Below, one piece after another: positions 39,376-50,006 of a DNA stretch of 64,000 nucleotides. The stretch covers positions 62,001-126,000 of the forward strand of contig NZ_FNIX01000012.1 in assembly GCF_900104175.1 (NCBI RefSeq). The letters run 5' to 3'. Under the pieces are notes generated by a model, which saw only the letters and a program-made list of their open reading frames with translations, did not search any database and was not told where the DNA came from. The translations under genes were made by a program, and so were the position numbers. Numbering within the stretch: the first letter of the stretch is position 1; every line of letters starts with the position of its first letter. Source of the DNA: Lentzea jiangxiensis (lineage in GTDB: Bacteria > Actinomycetota > Actinomycetes > Mycobacteriales > Pseudonocardiaceae).

Positions 39376-39645
39376 GTGCCGATCGAGCAGCAGCAGTCCG
39401 GCAGTGCCGAGCCGGAGACCCAGGTGTTCGCGAAGATCTCGACCGAGGAAACGGACGCGGCGACCATTCCCGGTGTCACCCCGGTGACGCCCGCACCGCC
39501 CGCGCCCGCTGTGGGAGCACCCGCTGTGGGAGCACCCGTCGTCGTGGCGCCTCCCGCGGCGGCGGCGCCCGCGCACAAGCCCAAGTCGCTGACCCGGCGG
39601 CTGGCCCGCAGGATCCTCGGCCCGACTCTGATGACGAAGAGATAG
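39376..39645 (+). CDS. Small Pro/Ala-rich protein with basic tail
   Basis: An 89-residue protein from GTG 39376. The middle is a low-complexity Pro/Ala/Val stretch containing a tandem AVGAP repeat encoded by two 15-bp units (39511-39540). The tail KPKSLTRRLARRILGPTLMT is strongly basic and amphipathic, and could bind membrane or nucleic acid. No ribosome-binding site is clear, so it may be leaderless. I do not recognise it. Confidence 0.5.
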   Translation: MPIEQQQSGSAEPETQVFAKISTEETDAATIPGVTPVTPAPPAPAVGAPAVGAPVVVAPPAAAAPAHKPKSLTRRLARRILGPTLMTKR

Positions 39646-39648
39646 GTC

Positions 39649-39744
39649 CTAGCGGTCGGGGACCTGGCCCAGTCCTCCGCAGGCCCGGCAGGCGGACCGG
39701 TCCTCGTTGAGCCCAGACCCATGGCAACGGCTGCACTCCTTCAC
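39649..39744 (-). CDS. Tiny zinc-finger protein (DnaJ-like CxxC repeats)
   Basis: A 31-residue frame from GTG 39744: KECSRCHGSGLNEDRSACRA then CGGLGQVPDR. The two C-x2-C pairs with CHGSG and CGGLG copy the central zinc repeat of DnaJ. The ribosome-binding site is weak, and the size makes it uncertain, but four correctly spaced cysteines in 31 residues are unlikely by chance. It lies downstream of another Cys-rich gene on the same strand. Confidence 0.45.
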   Translation of the reverse strand: MKECSRCHGSGLNEDRSACRACGGLGQVPDR

Positions 39745-39840
39745 GGAAGAACAGTGTCCGCTTCACCGGGAATGAGGGCAGCCGCCAAAAAGGGACCCTC
39801 ACGGCAATAATGGGTGACCCCCACCGTTCACGCTCGGTGA

Positions 39841-40086
39841 TCAAGCCTGGGTGGACGGTGCCGCCGGGATCTCGTTGGCACGTGCGACATTGCCTGCGAC
39901 GACGCCCCTGCGTTCGGCGTGCGGGAGTTTCCACCAGCCCGAGCAGCCGCGTGGGCACGGGTGTGTCATCTCGTGCAGCACGAGCCCTTGCGGGCCGGGG
40001 ACGGGTTGCTGCCACGACATCGTTCCGCACCCCGCGCACAACGGGCAGGTGTCCTCTTCGCGCTCCACATCAGGTAAGTACTCCAC
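39841..40086 (-). CDS. Small Cys-rich zinc-binding protein
   Basis: An 81-residue protein from GTG 40086. The cysteines fall in EEDTCPLCAGCGTMSWQQ and MTHPCPRGCSGWWKLPHA, arranged C-x2-C-x2-C and C-x3-C with a nearby His, a probable zinc ribbon. The remainder is a short amphipathic helix (GNVARANEIPA). It is divergent from the SDR gene, with 43 bp between the starts. The family is unknown; similar short finger proteins are frequent in this group of bacteria. Confidence 0.55.
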   Translation of the reverse strand: MEYLPDVEREEDTCPLCAGCGTMSWQQPVPGPQGLVLHEMTHPCPRGCSGWWKLPHAERRGVVAGNVARANEIPAAPSTQA

Positions 40087-40129
40087 ATGGGACGCTATGG
40101 GCAATCGCTGGATCGAGGGGAGATCACCG

Positions 40130-40861
40130 ATGGCGGTCGCGGTCGTGACGGGAGCGGGGTCCGGGGTCGGGCGCGCGGCGGCGCGAACCCTCCTGGCGGC
40201 GGGGTTCCGGGTGGCGCTGGCGGGACGGCGCGAGGACGCGCTGACCGAGACCGGAGAGGGTTTTCCCGGTACGGCGCTCGTCGTGCCCACGGACGTGTCG
40301 CGTGAGGACTCGGTCGTCGCTCTGTTCGAGACCGTGGTGTCGCGGTGGGGCCGTGTGGACGTGTTGTTCAACAACGCCGGGATGAACGTGCGCGCGACAC
40401 CGGTCGAGGAGTTCAGCATCGGCGCGTGGGAGAAGGTCGTCGGTGTGAACCTCACGGGCGCTTTCCTGTGCGCCCGTGAGGCGTTCAAGGTGATGAAGAC
40501 CCACGGTGGTGGCCGGATCATCAACAACGGCTCGATCTCGGCGTCGGTGCCGCGGCCGCACGCGGTGGCGTACAACGCGACCAAGCACGCGATCACGGGG
40601 TTGACGAAGTCGCTGTCGCTGGAGGGCCGTGCGCACAACATCGCGTGCGGGCAGATCGACATCGGCAACGCCGCGACGGAGATGACCGAGCGGATGGGTC
40701 AGGGCGTGCTGCAGGCGGACTTCGAGACCAGGGCGGAACCGACGTTCGACGTGCGGCACGTGGCCGACGCCGTGCTGTACCAGGCTCAGTTGCCGCTGGA
40801 CGCGAACGTGCAGTTCATGACCGTGATGGCCACGGCCATGCCCTACATCGGCAGGGGCTGA
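40130..40861 (+). CDS. Short-chain dehydrogenase/reductase
   Basis: A 243-residue classical SDR from ATG 40130 (GAGGGGAGA upstream). The cofactor loop is VAVVTGAGSGVGRAAARTLL and Arg in LAGRREDAL points to NADPH. NNAGMNV, GSISASVPRPHAVAYNATKH (Ser and YxxxK catalytic residues) and GLTKSLSLEGRAHNIACGQI follow. The ending FMTVMATAMPYIGRG is shorter than usual. The 3' end overlaps the DUF2087 gene by 19 bp, convergent. The substrate is unknown. Confidence 0.9.
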   Translation: MAVAVVTGAGSGVGRAAARTLLAAGFRVALAGRREDALTETGEGFPGTALVVPTDVSREDSVVALFETVVSRWGRVDVLFNNAGMNVRATPVEEFSIGAWEKVVGVNLTGAFLCAREAFKVMKTHGGGRIINNGSISASVPRPHAVAYNATKHAITGLTKSLSLEGRAHNIACGQIDIGNAATEMTERMGQGVLQADFETRAEPTFDVRHVADAVLYQAQLPLDANVQFMTVMATAMPYIGRG

Positions 40862-41346
40862 GCCTGGTAGAGGCCGCCGCCGCGTTCGAGCAGGCCGAGG
40901 TCGACGAGGTAGCGGCGGAGGGTGACGTGGTCGAGCTCTCCCCCGTCGCACCACGCCCGCAGCCGCTCGTTGATCTCGGTCTCCTCGTAGTAGGTCCGCG
41001 CGGTGAAGGCGTGCGAGGCGACGTGCTCGAGGATCTTGCGGCGGCGTTCGTGCGCGACCGGCAGCGATACGAGTTTGTCGCCGCGCACGAACGGTGCGAG
41101 CCCGTCGGCGGGCATCGCCTCGGTGAGCGTCGCCGCGAGGGGCTTGAGGTCGGCCGGGCGGACCGGCTCCCCCTCGACCAGCCCGGCCTCGCGGAGCTTC
41201 CGCAGTGCGATGCCCGCGTCCTTGACCTCGAGCCCGGCCGCGGCGGCGATGTCGGCCAGGGTTGCCGCGCCCAGGACGACGGCGGCGAACGCCCGCAGCC
41301 TCGCGGGTTCGGCCAGCACGCGCACCACGGTTTCCGGAGTGGTCAT
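40843..41346 (-). CDS. ArsR-like HTH protein with DUF2087 domain
   Basis: A 167-residue protein from ATG 41346. The N-terminal winged helix (VVRVLAEPARLRAFAAVVLG, TLADIAAAAGLEVKDAGIAL, RKLREAGLVEG) is followed by the DUF2087 domain, with HERRRKILEHVASHAFTART, YYEETEINERLRAWCDGGEL and DHVTLRRYLVDLGLLERGGG. The fusion of an ArsR-type HTH to DUF2087 is common in actinobacteria, and its ligand is unknown. It is convergent with the SDR gene. Confidence 0.86.
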   Translation of the reverse strand: MTTPETVVRVLAEPARLRAFAAVVLGAATLADIAAAAGLEVKDAGIALRKLREAGLVEGEPVRPADLKPLAATLTEAMPADGLAPFVRGDKLVSLPVAHERRRKILEHVASHAFTARTYYEETEINERLRAWCDGGELDHVTLRRYLVDLGLLERGGGLYQAQPLPM

Positions 41347-41411
41347 GCCTGCGAACCTAACGCCGCCGTCCACTCGTTTTCAGCGCGAGGGCGCGCCCTG
41401 CCAGTCAGGGC

Positions 41412-41888
41412 TCATCGGCCCACCAGCCCTTCGGCCATGACGTCGGCGAGGTAGCCGTCGAGGTCGGGTTCACCGGGCTCCAGCACGTGCCGCACCCACG
41501 CGCGGCGCTCGTGGTCGAGCGGCGGGAGCTCCCAGACGCAGCCGATGAGGTCCTTGGGGATGACGCTGAAGCGGGTGAGGTCGGGGTCGGTCGAGCCGAG
41601 GAACGGCTGGTCGCCGGAGACGGCGGTGCGGCAGTGCAGGACGTTGTCCCAGACCCAGTTGTAGGCGTTGAGGTACATGCCCGCGGCGCTGCGGTGCAGC
41701 ACCGTCACCGTGGCCGGCGGGGTGGGGTCCTCGAAGTCCGGGTAGATCGTCGGCAGGAACGCGTAGGCGGCCTCGCGGATCTCGTCGGTGATCACCAGCC
41801 CGGGGGTGACCACCTCGTAGCGCTTGACGTGCCTGCCCGCGACGACCAGCGGTTGCCTGACCGCCAGCTGCTTCTCGTAGAAAGCCAT
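41412..41888 (-). CDS. Conserved hypothetical protein
   Basis: A 158-residue protein from ATG 41888. The sequence includes FYEKQLAVRQPLVVAGRHVK, EIREAAYAFLPTIYPDFEDP, TVTVLHRSAAGMYLNAYNWV and WELPPLDHERRAWVRHVLEP. It is rich in Trp and Tyr, with no membrane segment. I recognise the pattern as a conserved actinobacterial hypothetical without an assigned role. It is divergent from the WYL regulator with 48 bp between the starts, and is a likely target of it. Confidence 0.65.
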   Translation of the reverse strand: MAFYEKQLAVRQPLVVAGRHVKRYEVVTPGLVITDEIREAAYAFLPTIYPDFEDPTPPATVTVLHRSAAGMYLNAYNWVWDNVLHCRTAVSGDQPFLGSTDPDLTRFSVIPKDLIGCVWELPPLDHERRAWVRHVLEPGEPDLDGYLADVMAEGLVGR

Positions 41889-41936
41889 GCGTCGAACATA
41901 TGAGCTATCCCTGACAACTTGTGGCAGTGTATCGGC

Positions 41937-42953
41937 GTGCGTGCGAGCCGGTTGGTGTCGTTGCTGCTGCTGTTGCAGACCAAGGGCCGGATGACGGCCC
42001 AGGCGCTGGCCGACGAGCTGGAGGTGTCGGTCCGCACGATCTACCGCGACGTCGACTCGCTGCACGCCGCCGGGGTGCCGCTGTACGGCGACGCGGGCCC
42101 GTCCGGCGGCTACCAGTTGCTCGACGGCTACCGCACGCGGCTGACCGGGCTGACCGAGCAGGAGGCGGAGTCGCTGTTCCTGGCCGGGCTGCCGGGACCG
42201 GCGGCGGAGCTCGGCCTCGGGGAGGCGGTGTCCGCGGCGCAGCTCAAGCTGATGGCGGCGCTGCCCTCGCCGATGCGCGACCGCGCGTCGCGCAGGGCGG
42301 AGCGGTTCCACCTCGACGCCCCGTCCTGGTACTACGACCCGGAGCGTTCCCCGTTCCTCGAGGTCGTGGCGGACGCGGTGTGGCGCGGCCGCCTGCTGGA
42401 GGTCGGCTACCGGCGCTGGCGCGCACCGGAGGACGTGACGCGGGTGCTGCGGCCGCTGGGCCTCGTGCTCAAGGCGGGCCGCTGGTACCTGGTCGCCCAG
42501 GGCGAGACGCGGATCTCGACGTACCGGGTGTCGCAGATCCAGTCGGTGACGGTGCTGCAGGAGTCGTTCGAGCGGCCGGAGGGCTTCGACCTCGCGGCGC
42601 ACTGGGCGGCGTCGCTGGAGGAGTTCCAGGCGCGGCAGTACACCGGCGAGGCGGTCGTGCGGCTGTCGCCGCGGGGCTGGGAGTCGTTCTCCTCACACGT
42701 GCTGCCGCTGGTGGCGCGCGCGGCGGAGGAGTCGGCTGTGGACGACGGCGGTGGTGTGCGGGTGAGGATCCCGATCGAGTCGATCGGGCACGCGACCGGG
42801 ATGCTGCTGCGGATGGGCGGTGAGGTGGAGGTGCTGGAGCCGGCCGAGTTGCGCGAGCAGGTGACGGAGGCGGTGCGGCGGCTGGCGGCGATCTACCTGC
42901 CGCAACCGGGGGCGCACTTGCCCGCGCCGGTGACCGCGTCGTCCATAAGCTGA
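41937..42953 (+). CDS. HTH/WYL-domain transcriptional regulator
   Basis: A 338-residue regulator from GTG 41937. The N-terminal HTH_11 domain is LVSLLLLLQTKGRMTAQALA and DELEVSVRTIYRDVDSLHAA, then the wing GPSGGYQLLDGYRTRLTGL. The WYL domain is at about residues 150-220 (VGYRRWRAPEDVTRVLRPLG, LVLKAGRWYLVAQGETRIST). The WCX extension follows (VVRLSPRGWESFSSHVLP). The start has no ribosome-binding site and probably sits at the mRNA 5' end. It faces the 41888 hypothetical gene, and the next gene starts 5 bp after its stop. Confidence 0.9.
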   Translation: MRASRLVSLLLLLQTKGRMTAQALADELEVSVRTIYRDVDSLHAAGVPLYGDAGPSGGYQLLDGYRTRLTGLTEQEAESLFLAGLPGPAAELGLGEAVSAAQLKLMAALPSPMRDRASRRAERFHLDAPSWYYDPERSPFLEVVADAVWRGRLLEVGYRRWRAPEDVTRVLRPLGLVLKAGRWYLVAQGETRISTYRVSQIQSVTVLQESFERPEGFDLAAHWAASLEEFQARQYTGEAVVRLSPRGWESFSSHVLPLVARAAEESAVDDGGGVRVRIPIESIGHATGMLLRMGGEVEVLEPAELREQVTEAVRRLAAIYLPQPGAHLPAPVTASSIS

Positions 42954-42958
42954 GGTTT

Positions 42959-44125
42959 ATGGGGGATTACTCGAATTCAACTCGTCGTTCGTTCCTGCGT
43001 GCCGGTGCGGCCGCCGCGGGTGGGGTCGGGGTGATGGCGCTGGCCGCCGCACCCGCGCACGCCGCCGGTACCGCGCACGTGGTCAAGGTCGGTGACTTCG
43101 GCGCGCGGGGTGACGGCCAGACCGACGACACCGCGGCCGTGCAGCGCGCGGTCGACGAGGCCTACCGGCTGGCCGCCGAGGGCGGCGGCTACGCCCGCGT
43201 GGAGTTCGGCGCGCAGACCTACCGGCTCGCGTCGCAGCCGGTCAGGCCGACGCCGGGCGGTCCGGCGGGCCAGCTGGTGTTCCCGGTGCGCACGTCCGGG
43301 CCGATGATCACGGTCGAGCTGGCCGGAGCGGGCGTGCAGACGGGCCTGCAGTTCGTCTACGACGGCGAGCAGGCGCCGGCCGGCACCCTGCTGAAGTCGA
43401 CCGTCACCACGACCTGGTCCGGTCACGCCGCCGGGCAGCCACCCGCGGTGATCGCCTCGCCCAAGGGCGGTGACTGGGGCGGGTTCAACCGGGTCAGCGT
43501 GGCCGTCACGAACCTCGCGATCCAGGTGCCGTCCAACCCGACGGTGTCCGGCCTGAACCTGTTCTGGGCGCCGCAGGCCCGCCTGCAGAGCGTGCGGATC
43601 AGCACGCCGGACCCGTTGCCCGCCGTCGTCGAGCCCACGCACCGGTGGTCGACCGGTGTCGTGCTGCCCGGTGGCGGCAACAACGCGGTGGTCTACCTGC
43701 GCGACGTGCACGTGTGCGGCTTCCACACCGGGGTGCTGTTCAGCGAGCACACCGACGGCTCCAGCCTGCTGGTCTTCGGCTGCAAGGTGGCGCTGGCGCC
43801 GCTGGGCAGGGTGCTGCACACCTCGCGGTTCGGCCTGGTGACCGTGGAGTGCTGCCCGGTGCTGATCTCGCAGGTCGACTGGGAGGCCGGTCCGATCGCG
43901 GCGACGCAGGGCGACCGCTTCCGCATCGACCTGCTCGACGTGGAGGAGTTCAACGGCTTCGACGCGCGGCTGAACTGGACGCGGCACCAGGTGCACGTCA
44001 ACGATCCCGGCAACACCTACCGCGGCTGGATCTGGATGGCCCGCTCGGGTCGTGACTACCTCGGCATCCCGCTGACGCTCAGGGGTGCGCAGAACCTGCA
44101 GATCCACGAGATCCAGGACAGCTGA
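42959..44125 (+). CDS. Tat-exported right-handed beta-helix (pectate-lyase-superfamily) protein
   Basis: A 388-residue secreted protein. The twin-arginine signal is STRRSFLRAGAAAAGGVGVM with cleavage after AHA. The mature protein opens with VVKVGDFGARGDGQTDDTAA, the start of the Pectate_lyase_3/GH28-like beta-helix, and continues with strand repeats (VAVTNLAIQVPSNPTVSGLN, NNAVVYLRDVHVCGFHTGVL). Catalytic residues of true polygalacturonases (DD and H in NTDG-type motifs) are not seen, so the enzyme activity is open; phage-type glycan-binding proteins share the fold. ATG 42959 is 5 bp after the WYL gene. Confidence 0.85.
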   Translation: MGDYSNSTRRSFLRAGAAAAGGVGVMALAAAPAHAAGTAHVVKVGDFGARGDGQTDDTAAVQRAVDEAYRLAAEGGGYARVEFGAQTYRLASQPVRPTPGGPAGQLVFPVRTSGPMITVELAGAGVQTGLQFVYDGEQAPAGTLLKSTVTTTWSGHAAGQPPAVIASPKGGDWGGFNRVSVAVTNLAIQVPSNPTVSGLNLFWAPQARLQSVRISTPDPLPAVVEPTHRWSTGVVLPGGGNNAVVYLRDVHVCGFHTGVLFSEHTDGSSLLVFGCKVALAPLGRVLHTSRFGLVTVECCPVLISQVDWEAGPIAATQGDRFRIDLLDVEEFNGFDARLNWTRHQVHVNDPGNTYRGWIWMARSGRDYLGIPLTLRGAQNLQIHEIQDS

Positions 44126-44894
44126 TCCCGAACCGCGCCAAGTGGTGCCACAGGTGCTTCACGACCTGTGGCGGCGCGTCGCAGGTCTCCAGCAGCAGCG
44201 GGTCGAGGACGCCGTCGCGGGCGATCGCGAGTCCCCACTCGACGGACTCGGGTGTGCGGTAGTCGCGGTGGCGCAGCAGGTCCTGCGTGGACAGCCGGAA
44301 GCCGGGGTGGCGTTCGACCGGGCACGGCAGCTCGATCCCCGCGGACCTCGGATCGGGGAAGCTGGGATCGAGCACCACGGCCTCGACGTCGTCGAGCGTG
44401 ACGGGGCCGTGGACGTGGGCCTCGACGTAGTCGTCGAGCGGATCGGCTGCGTGGCCGGTGAGCTCGTGCAGCCGGAAGTGGCGGGCGGTGCCGAAGTCGA
44501 CGGGGTCGAAGACGCTGTCGGGGTGGCAGAACGTCGTGCGGTCGAGCACGTCCTGCTTGAGCCGCAGGTGCGCCGACCCGAACCGCGGTGCGCCGCCGTG
44601 GGGCAGGCGGAGGTGGTCGAGGGCGCCGTACTTGGGGCGTTCGGCGGGGTCGGCGTGGTCGTAGGCGCCGCCGAACAGGCGGCTCTCCCACTGCCGGCGG
44701 GCGCCGCCGGGGTGCGCGGTGAGGCCGCCGTTGCCGGTGCCGGTCTCGAACTGCGAGCGGTAGACGCCGTCGCGGGCGATGCGGGCGAGCACGCCACGGC
44801 CGGGGTGGAAGTTCAGGGTGACGCGCAGGTCGCGCGGCAGCGGACCGCCGGTGGAGCGGGCGTCGACGTGCGCGATGGCCCGCTCAGCGGACAC
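44079..44894 (-). CDS. DUF3626 family protein
   Basis: A 271-residue protein from GTG 44894. It starts AERAIAHVDARSTGGPLPRD and continues LRVTLNFHPGRGVLARIARD, YRSQFETGTGNGG, GAPRFGSAHLRLKQDVLDRT and TFCHPDSVFDPVDFGTARHF. This matches, from memory, the DUF3626 family, whose conserved NFHPDR and SQFETG-TSNG blocks are both recognisable and resemble an ADP-ribosyltransferase-like core. No role is known. Its start overlaps the DUF2238 stop by 11 bp, and its end overlaps the beta-helix gene by 47 bp on the other strand. Confidence 0.82.
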   Translation of the reverse strand: MSAERAIAHVDARSTGGPLPRDLRVTLNFHPGRGVLARIARDGVYRSQFETGTGNGGLTAHPGGARRQWESRLFGGAYDHADPAERPKYGALDHLRLPHGGAPRFGSAHLRLKQDVLDRTTFCHPDSVFDPVDFGTARHFRLHELTGHAADPLDDYVEAHVHGPVTLDDVEAVVLDPSFPDPRSAGIELPCPVERHPGFRLSTQDLLRHRDYRTPESVEWGLAIARDGVLDPLLLETCDAPPQVVKHLWHHLARFGISCPGSRGSAGSAHP

Positions 44895-45501
44895 GGGCGA
44901 GCTCGCGGTCGTGCACCCGCGCCAGGGTCAGCTGCGCGGTGATCGCGCCGAGCAGGGCCATGAACATGTCCCACTGGGTGTCCCACACGTCGCCCTGCGT
45001 CCCGAGGAAGTCCTCCGCGGCCGAGCCACCGGTCACCGCGGCGGCCCACTCCCCCAGCTCGTAGGTCGCGCTGAACGCCAGGCACACGCAGACCACGAGG
45101 AAGAACAGCCACCTGCCGGGGCGCAGCGGCGACGTGCGCAGCAGGATCTCGCGCGCCAGCACGGCCGGCACGAACCCCTGCACGAAGTGCGCGAACCGGT
45201 CGTAGTGGTTGCGTGCCAGGTCGAGGAGGTCCTGCGCCCAGAACCCGGCCGGCACGCGGGCGTAGGTGTAGTGCCCGCCGAGGACGAGGACCAGCGCGTG
45301 CAGGAACAGCAGCCGGTACAGCAGCGGTGTGAGCGGGAACCGCCGGCCGGTGGCGATCAGCAGGGCCGCGCCGATCACGACCGGCGCCACCTCGAGGTAC
45401 CAGGTCGTGCGGTCGTACGGGCCGATGCCGGACACGACCAGGGCGACCGCCGTCAGGCCGAGCAGGACCCACGGCTCGACGGTGCGCTTGTCACAGTTCA
45501 C
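44884..45501 (-). CDS. DUF2238 (YjdF-like) membrane protein
   Basis: A 205-residue integral membrane protein from GTG 45501 with AAGGTGATCC upstream. It has about six helices. The family blocks are HALVLVLGGHYTYARVP, RNHYDRFAHFVQGFVPAVLA, AFSATYELGEWAAAVTGGSA and FLGTQGDVWDTQWDMFMALL, the last being the highly conserved QGD-WDTQWDM motif of DUF2238. The function is unknown. It overlaps the acetyltransferase gene by 11 bp and the DUF3626 gene by 11 bp, so all three are in one operon. Confidence 0.9.
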   Translation of the reverse strand: MNCDKRTVEPWVLLGLTAVALVVSGIGPYDRTTWYLEVAPVVIGAALLIATGRRFPLTPLLYRLLFLHALVLVLGGHYTYARVPAGFWAQDLLDLARNHYDRFAHFVQGFVPAVLAREILLRTSPLRPGRWLFFLVVCVCLAFSATYELGEWAAAVTGGSAAEDFLGTQGDVWDTQWDMFMALLGAITAQLTLARVHDRELARVR

Positions 45502-46030
45502 GGATCACCTTGCAGGGGTTGCCGACCGCGAGCACGCGCGGCGGGATGTCGCGCGTGACGACGCTACCGGCACCGATCACCGAGTTGTCGCCGATCGTGA
45601 CGCCCGCGCAGACGATCACGCCGCCGCCGAGCCAGACGTTGTCGCCGATGGTGATCGGGGCGGCGGTCTCGAAGCGCCGGCGGCGTGCCTCGTGGTCCTC
45701 GATCGGGTGCAGGGCGGTGAGCAGCTGGGCGCGGGGGCCGATGGAGACGTCGTCGCCGATGGTGATCGTGGCGCAGTCCATGAGGATGGCGTCGTAGTTG
45801 AGGAAGCTGTTGGAGCCCATGTGGATCTGGTAGCCGTAGTCGCACTGGAACCGGGGCATGACCCACGAGCCCTCGCCGAGTGAGCCGAAGAGCTCCGCGA
45901 TGACCGCGCCCTCGCGGGTGGCGTTGAACTCGTCCACGAGGGCTTGGCAGCGCCGGCGTTCGGCGACCAGTTCGGGGTCGGAGTCGCGGTAGAGCTGCCC
46001 GGTCATCATCTTCTGCTTCTCGGTGATCAC
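45491..46030 (-). CDS. Sugar O-acetyltransferase (maltose acetyltransferase-like)
   Basis: A 179-residue left-handed beta-helix acetyltransferase. The N-terminal Mac domain is MMTGQLYRDSDPELVAERRR, and the hexapeptide repeats include IHMGSNSFLNYDAILMDCAT, TIGDDVSIGPRAQLLTALHP (catalytic His) and TIGDNVWLGGGVIVCAGVTI, ending SVVTRDIPPRVLAVGNPCKV. All match MAA/LacA/NodL enzymes that acetylate sugars with acetyl-CoA. The GTG at 46030 overlaps the SWIM stop; ATG 46006 is possible. Confidence 0.92.
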   Translation of the reverse strand: MITEKQKMMTGQLYRDSDPELVAERRRCQALVDEFNATREGAVIAELFGSLGEGSWVMPRFQCDYGYQIHMGSNSFLNYDAILMDCATITIGDDVSIGPRAQLLTALHPIEDHEARRRRFETAAPITIGDNVWLGGGVIVCAGVTIGDNSVIGAGSVVTRDIPPRVLAVGNPCKVIREL

Positions 46031-46784
46031 TCTTCGAGAGTGCCCGAACGCAGCAGGGCGCGTGCTCTGCCCGCGGCGATCTCCATCAGCGCGGTGAGGC
46101 CGGCGGCGTCGAAACCGGGCGGCGGCTCCACCGCGAGCACCACAGGTGTGGTGGTGGGGATCGGCGGTTTGGCGGGCAGTTGAGCTGCGGTTTCGTGCGA
46201 AACCACCACAGGTGTTCTGGTGCCGACGGGTCCGGCGACGCGGTCGCGGACGGCGTCGAGGAGTTCCCGTTCCGGTTTTCCCTTGAGCAGCAGGAGCACG
46301 AACGGGTCGGCGTCGAGCAGCCAGCCGACCTGGAACGCCAGTGCGGCGGCGTGGCGGCAGGGCAGTTCCCAGCCGTCGCAGTCGCAGTCGGGTTCGAGGT
46401 CGCCGATGCCGGGCAGCAGGTCCACACCGGACTCCTGCGCTGCGGCGACGAGGTCGCGCGGGACGTCGTTGTCCAGCAGGGCGGCGATGTGCGCGGGGTT
46501 CTCGGCGACGCGGTCGAGGAACCGTCCCCATTGGACCTGCGAGAGCACGGGGACGCTGACGGTGGTGTTGTGCACGGTGTCGTCGTCGTGGACCTGGGCG
46601 TGCAGGCGGCCGGGGCTCACGGTGATCGGGCCGACGACGCCGGCGTGGGCGTAGCGGCGGCCGAGGCGGACCATGCCGGCGTCCAGGGCGGTGTCCTCGA
46701 GGGCCTTCACCCACGCCTTGCCCCACCACGTCGTGGCGACGCGGCGTTTCACCTTGGGGAACGCGGCGAATCCGCGTGCGGTCA

Positions 46785-46785
<1 letters not shown>
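46027..46785 (-). CDS. SWIM zinc-finger protein, SNF2 partner
   Basis: A 252-residue protein: ATTWWGKAWVKALEDTALDA, RLGRRYAHAGVVGPITVSPG, and the SWIM finger DCDCDGWELPCRHAAALAFQ (C-x-C-x6-C-x-H) at about residues 133-144. This family sits next to a SNF2-type helicase gene throughout actinobacteria, and its start overlaps the SNF2 stop by one base here. The finger probably binds DNA or the helicase. The pair is thought to remodel protein-DNA complexes; its cellular role is not established. Confidence 0.9.
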
Positions 46786-49103
<2,318 letters not shown>

Positions 49104-49109
49104 ACTCTG

Positions 49110-49128
49110 TACCGTACACCATACGGTA
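49110..49128. promoter_or_regulatory. TetR operator between SNF2 and TetR genes
   Basis: TACCGTA (49110-49116), CACCA, and TACGGTA (49122-49128) form a perfect inverted repeat, followed by another CGGTA at 49129-49133. It begins 7 bp upstream of the SNF2 start and lies 17 bp from the TetR start. The words ACCGTAC and CCATACGG are shared with the operator of the related TetR at 34.8 kb. Confidence 0.75.
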
Positions 49129-49144
49129 CGGTAGTGTGGTGCTC

Positions 49145-49897
49145 GTGATCGAACACACGGGCAGCGGTGACCCGGCGCGGACGCTGGCGTTGCTGTGGCG
49201 CACCCAGGAGCGGGTGTCGCGCAAGGGCAAGCCGGACCTCAGCGTGGACCGCATCGTGCAGGCGGGCATCGCGCTGGCCGACGCCGACGGGCTCAAGGCG
49301 CTGTCGATGCGCCGCGTGGCCGAGTCGTTGGGCGTGGGGACGATGTCGCTCTACACCTACGTGCCGGGCAAGGGCGAGCTGGTCGACGTCATGGTCGACA
49401 CCGTGCAGGCCGTGACCGGGCGTGAGCAGTCGCCGGGCTGGCGGGAGCACCTGGCCTACGTGGCGCGGGAGAACCTGCGGCTGCACCGGCGGCACCCGTG
49501 GCTGCTGCAGGTGGCGCCGTCGCGCACGGTGCTGGGCCCGCAGGTCGCGGCGAAGTACGACTTCGAGCTGCGCGGCCTGGAAGGTGTGGGCCTGTCGGAC
49601 GTGGAGATGGACTCGGTGCTGAACCTGGTGCTCGGGCACGTGCAGAACTCGGCGCGCGGGCTGACGGCGGCGGCGGTGACCGAGAAGGAGACCGGCCTGA
49701 CCGACCAGCAGTGGTGGGACGCGGCGGCGCCGGTGCTGATGACGGTGTTCGACCCGGCCCGCTACCCCGTGGCCGCCCGCGTCGGAGGTGCCGTCGGGCA
49801 GGCGCACCACAGCGCGTTCAGCCCGGAGCACTCGTTCGAGTTCGGCCTGGAGATGATCCTGGACGGGGTCGAACGGCTGATCGAGTCACGCCGGTAG
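49145..49897 (+). CDS. TetR-family regulator (TetR_C class)
   Basis: A 250-residue regulator from GTG 49145. The N-terminal extension TGSGDPARTLALLWRTQERV precedes the DNA-binding domain (LSVDRIVQAGIALADADGLK, LSMRRVAESLGVGTMSLYT, YVPGKGELVDVM). The C-terminal domain is of the tetracycline-repressor-like class (VLNLVLGHVQNSARGLTAAA, FEFGLEMILDGVERLIESRR). It is divergent from the SNF2-SWIM-acetyltransferase genes and likely to repress them and itself. It is a clear relative of the TetR at 34072. Confidence 0.88.
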   Translation: MIEHTGSGDPARTLALLWRTQERVSRKGKPDLSVDRIVQAGIALADADGLKALSMRRVAESLGVGTMSLYTYVPGKGELVDVMVDTVQAVTGREQSPGWREHLAYVARENLRLHRRHPWLLQVAPSRTVLGPQVAAKYDFELRGLEGVGLSDVEMDSVLNLVLGHVQNSARGLTAAAVTEKETGLTDQQWWDAAAPVLMTVFDPARYPVAARVGGAVGQAHHSAFSPEHSFEFGLEMILDGVERLIESRR

Positions 49898-50006
49898 TTA
49901 CAGGCGAGTGACACCACGCGGGGAAGCGCCGTCAATCCCCACGCGGTGTCGGCGAGGTGCCTACAGTTACGCCACGCCGATCAACTCGCCGCTGGGAGGC
50001 ACGCTC

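Noticed and set aside
39511..39540. Possible CRISPR-like or minisatellite array
   Set aside because: Only two 15-bp units inside a coding frame; no spacers and no cas genes anywhere in the window.
42959..44125. Annotating the beta-helix protein as an active polygalacturonase
   Set aside because: The catalytic Asp/His motifs of GH28 are not visible; only the N-terminal fold signature is.
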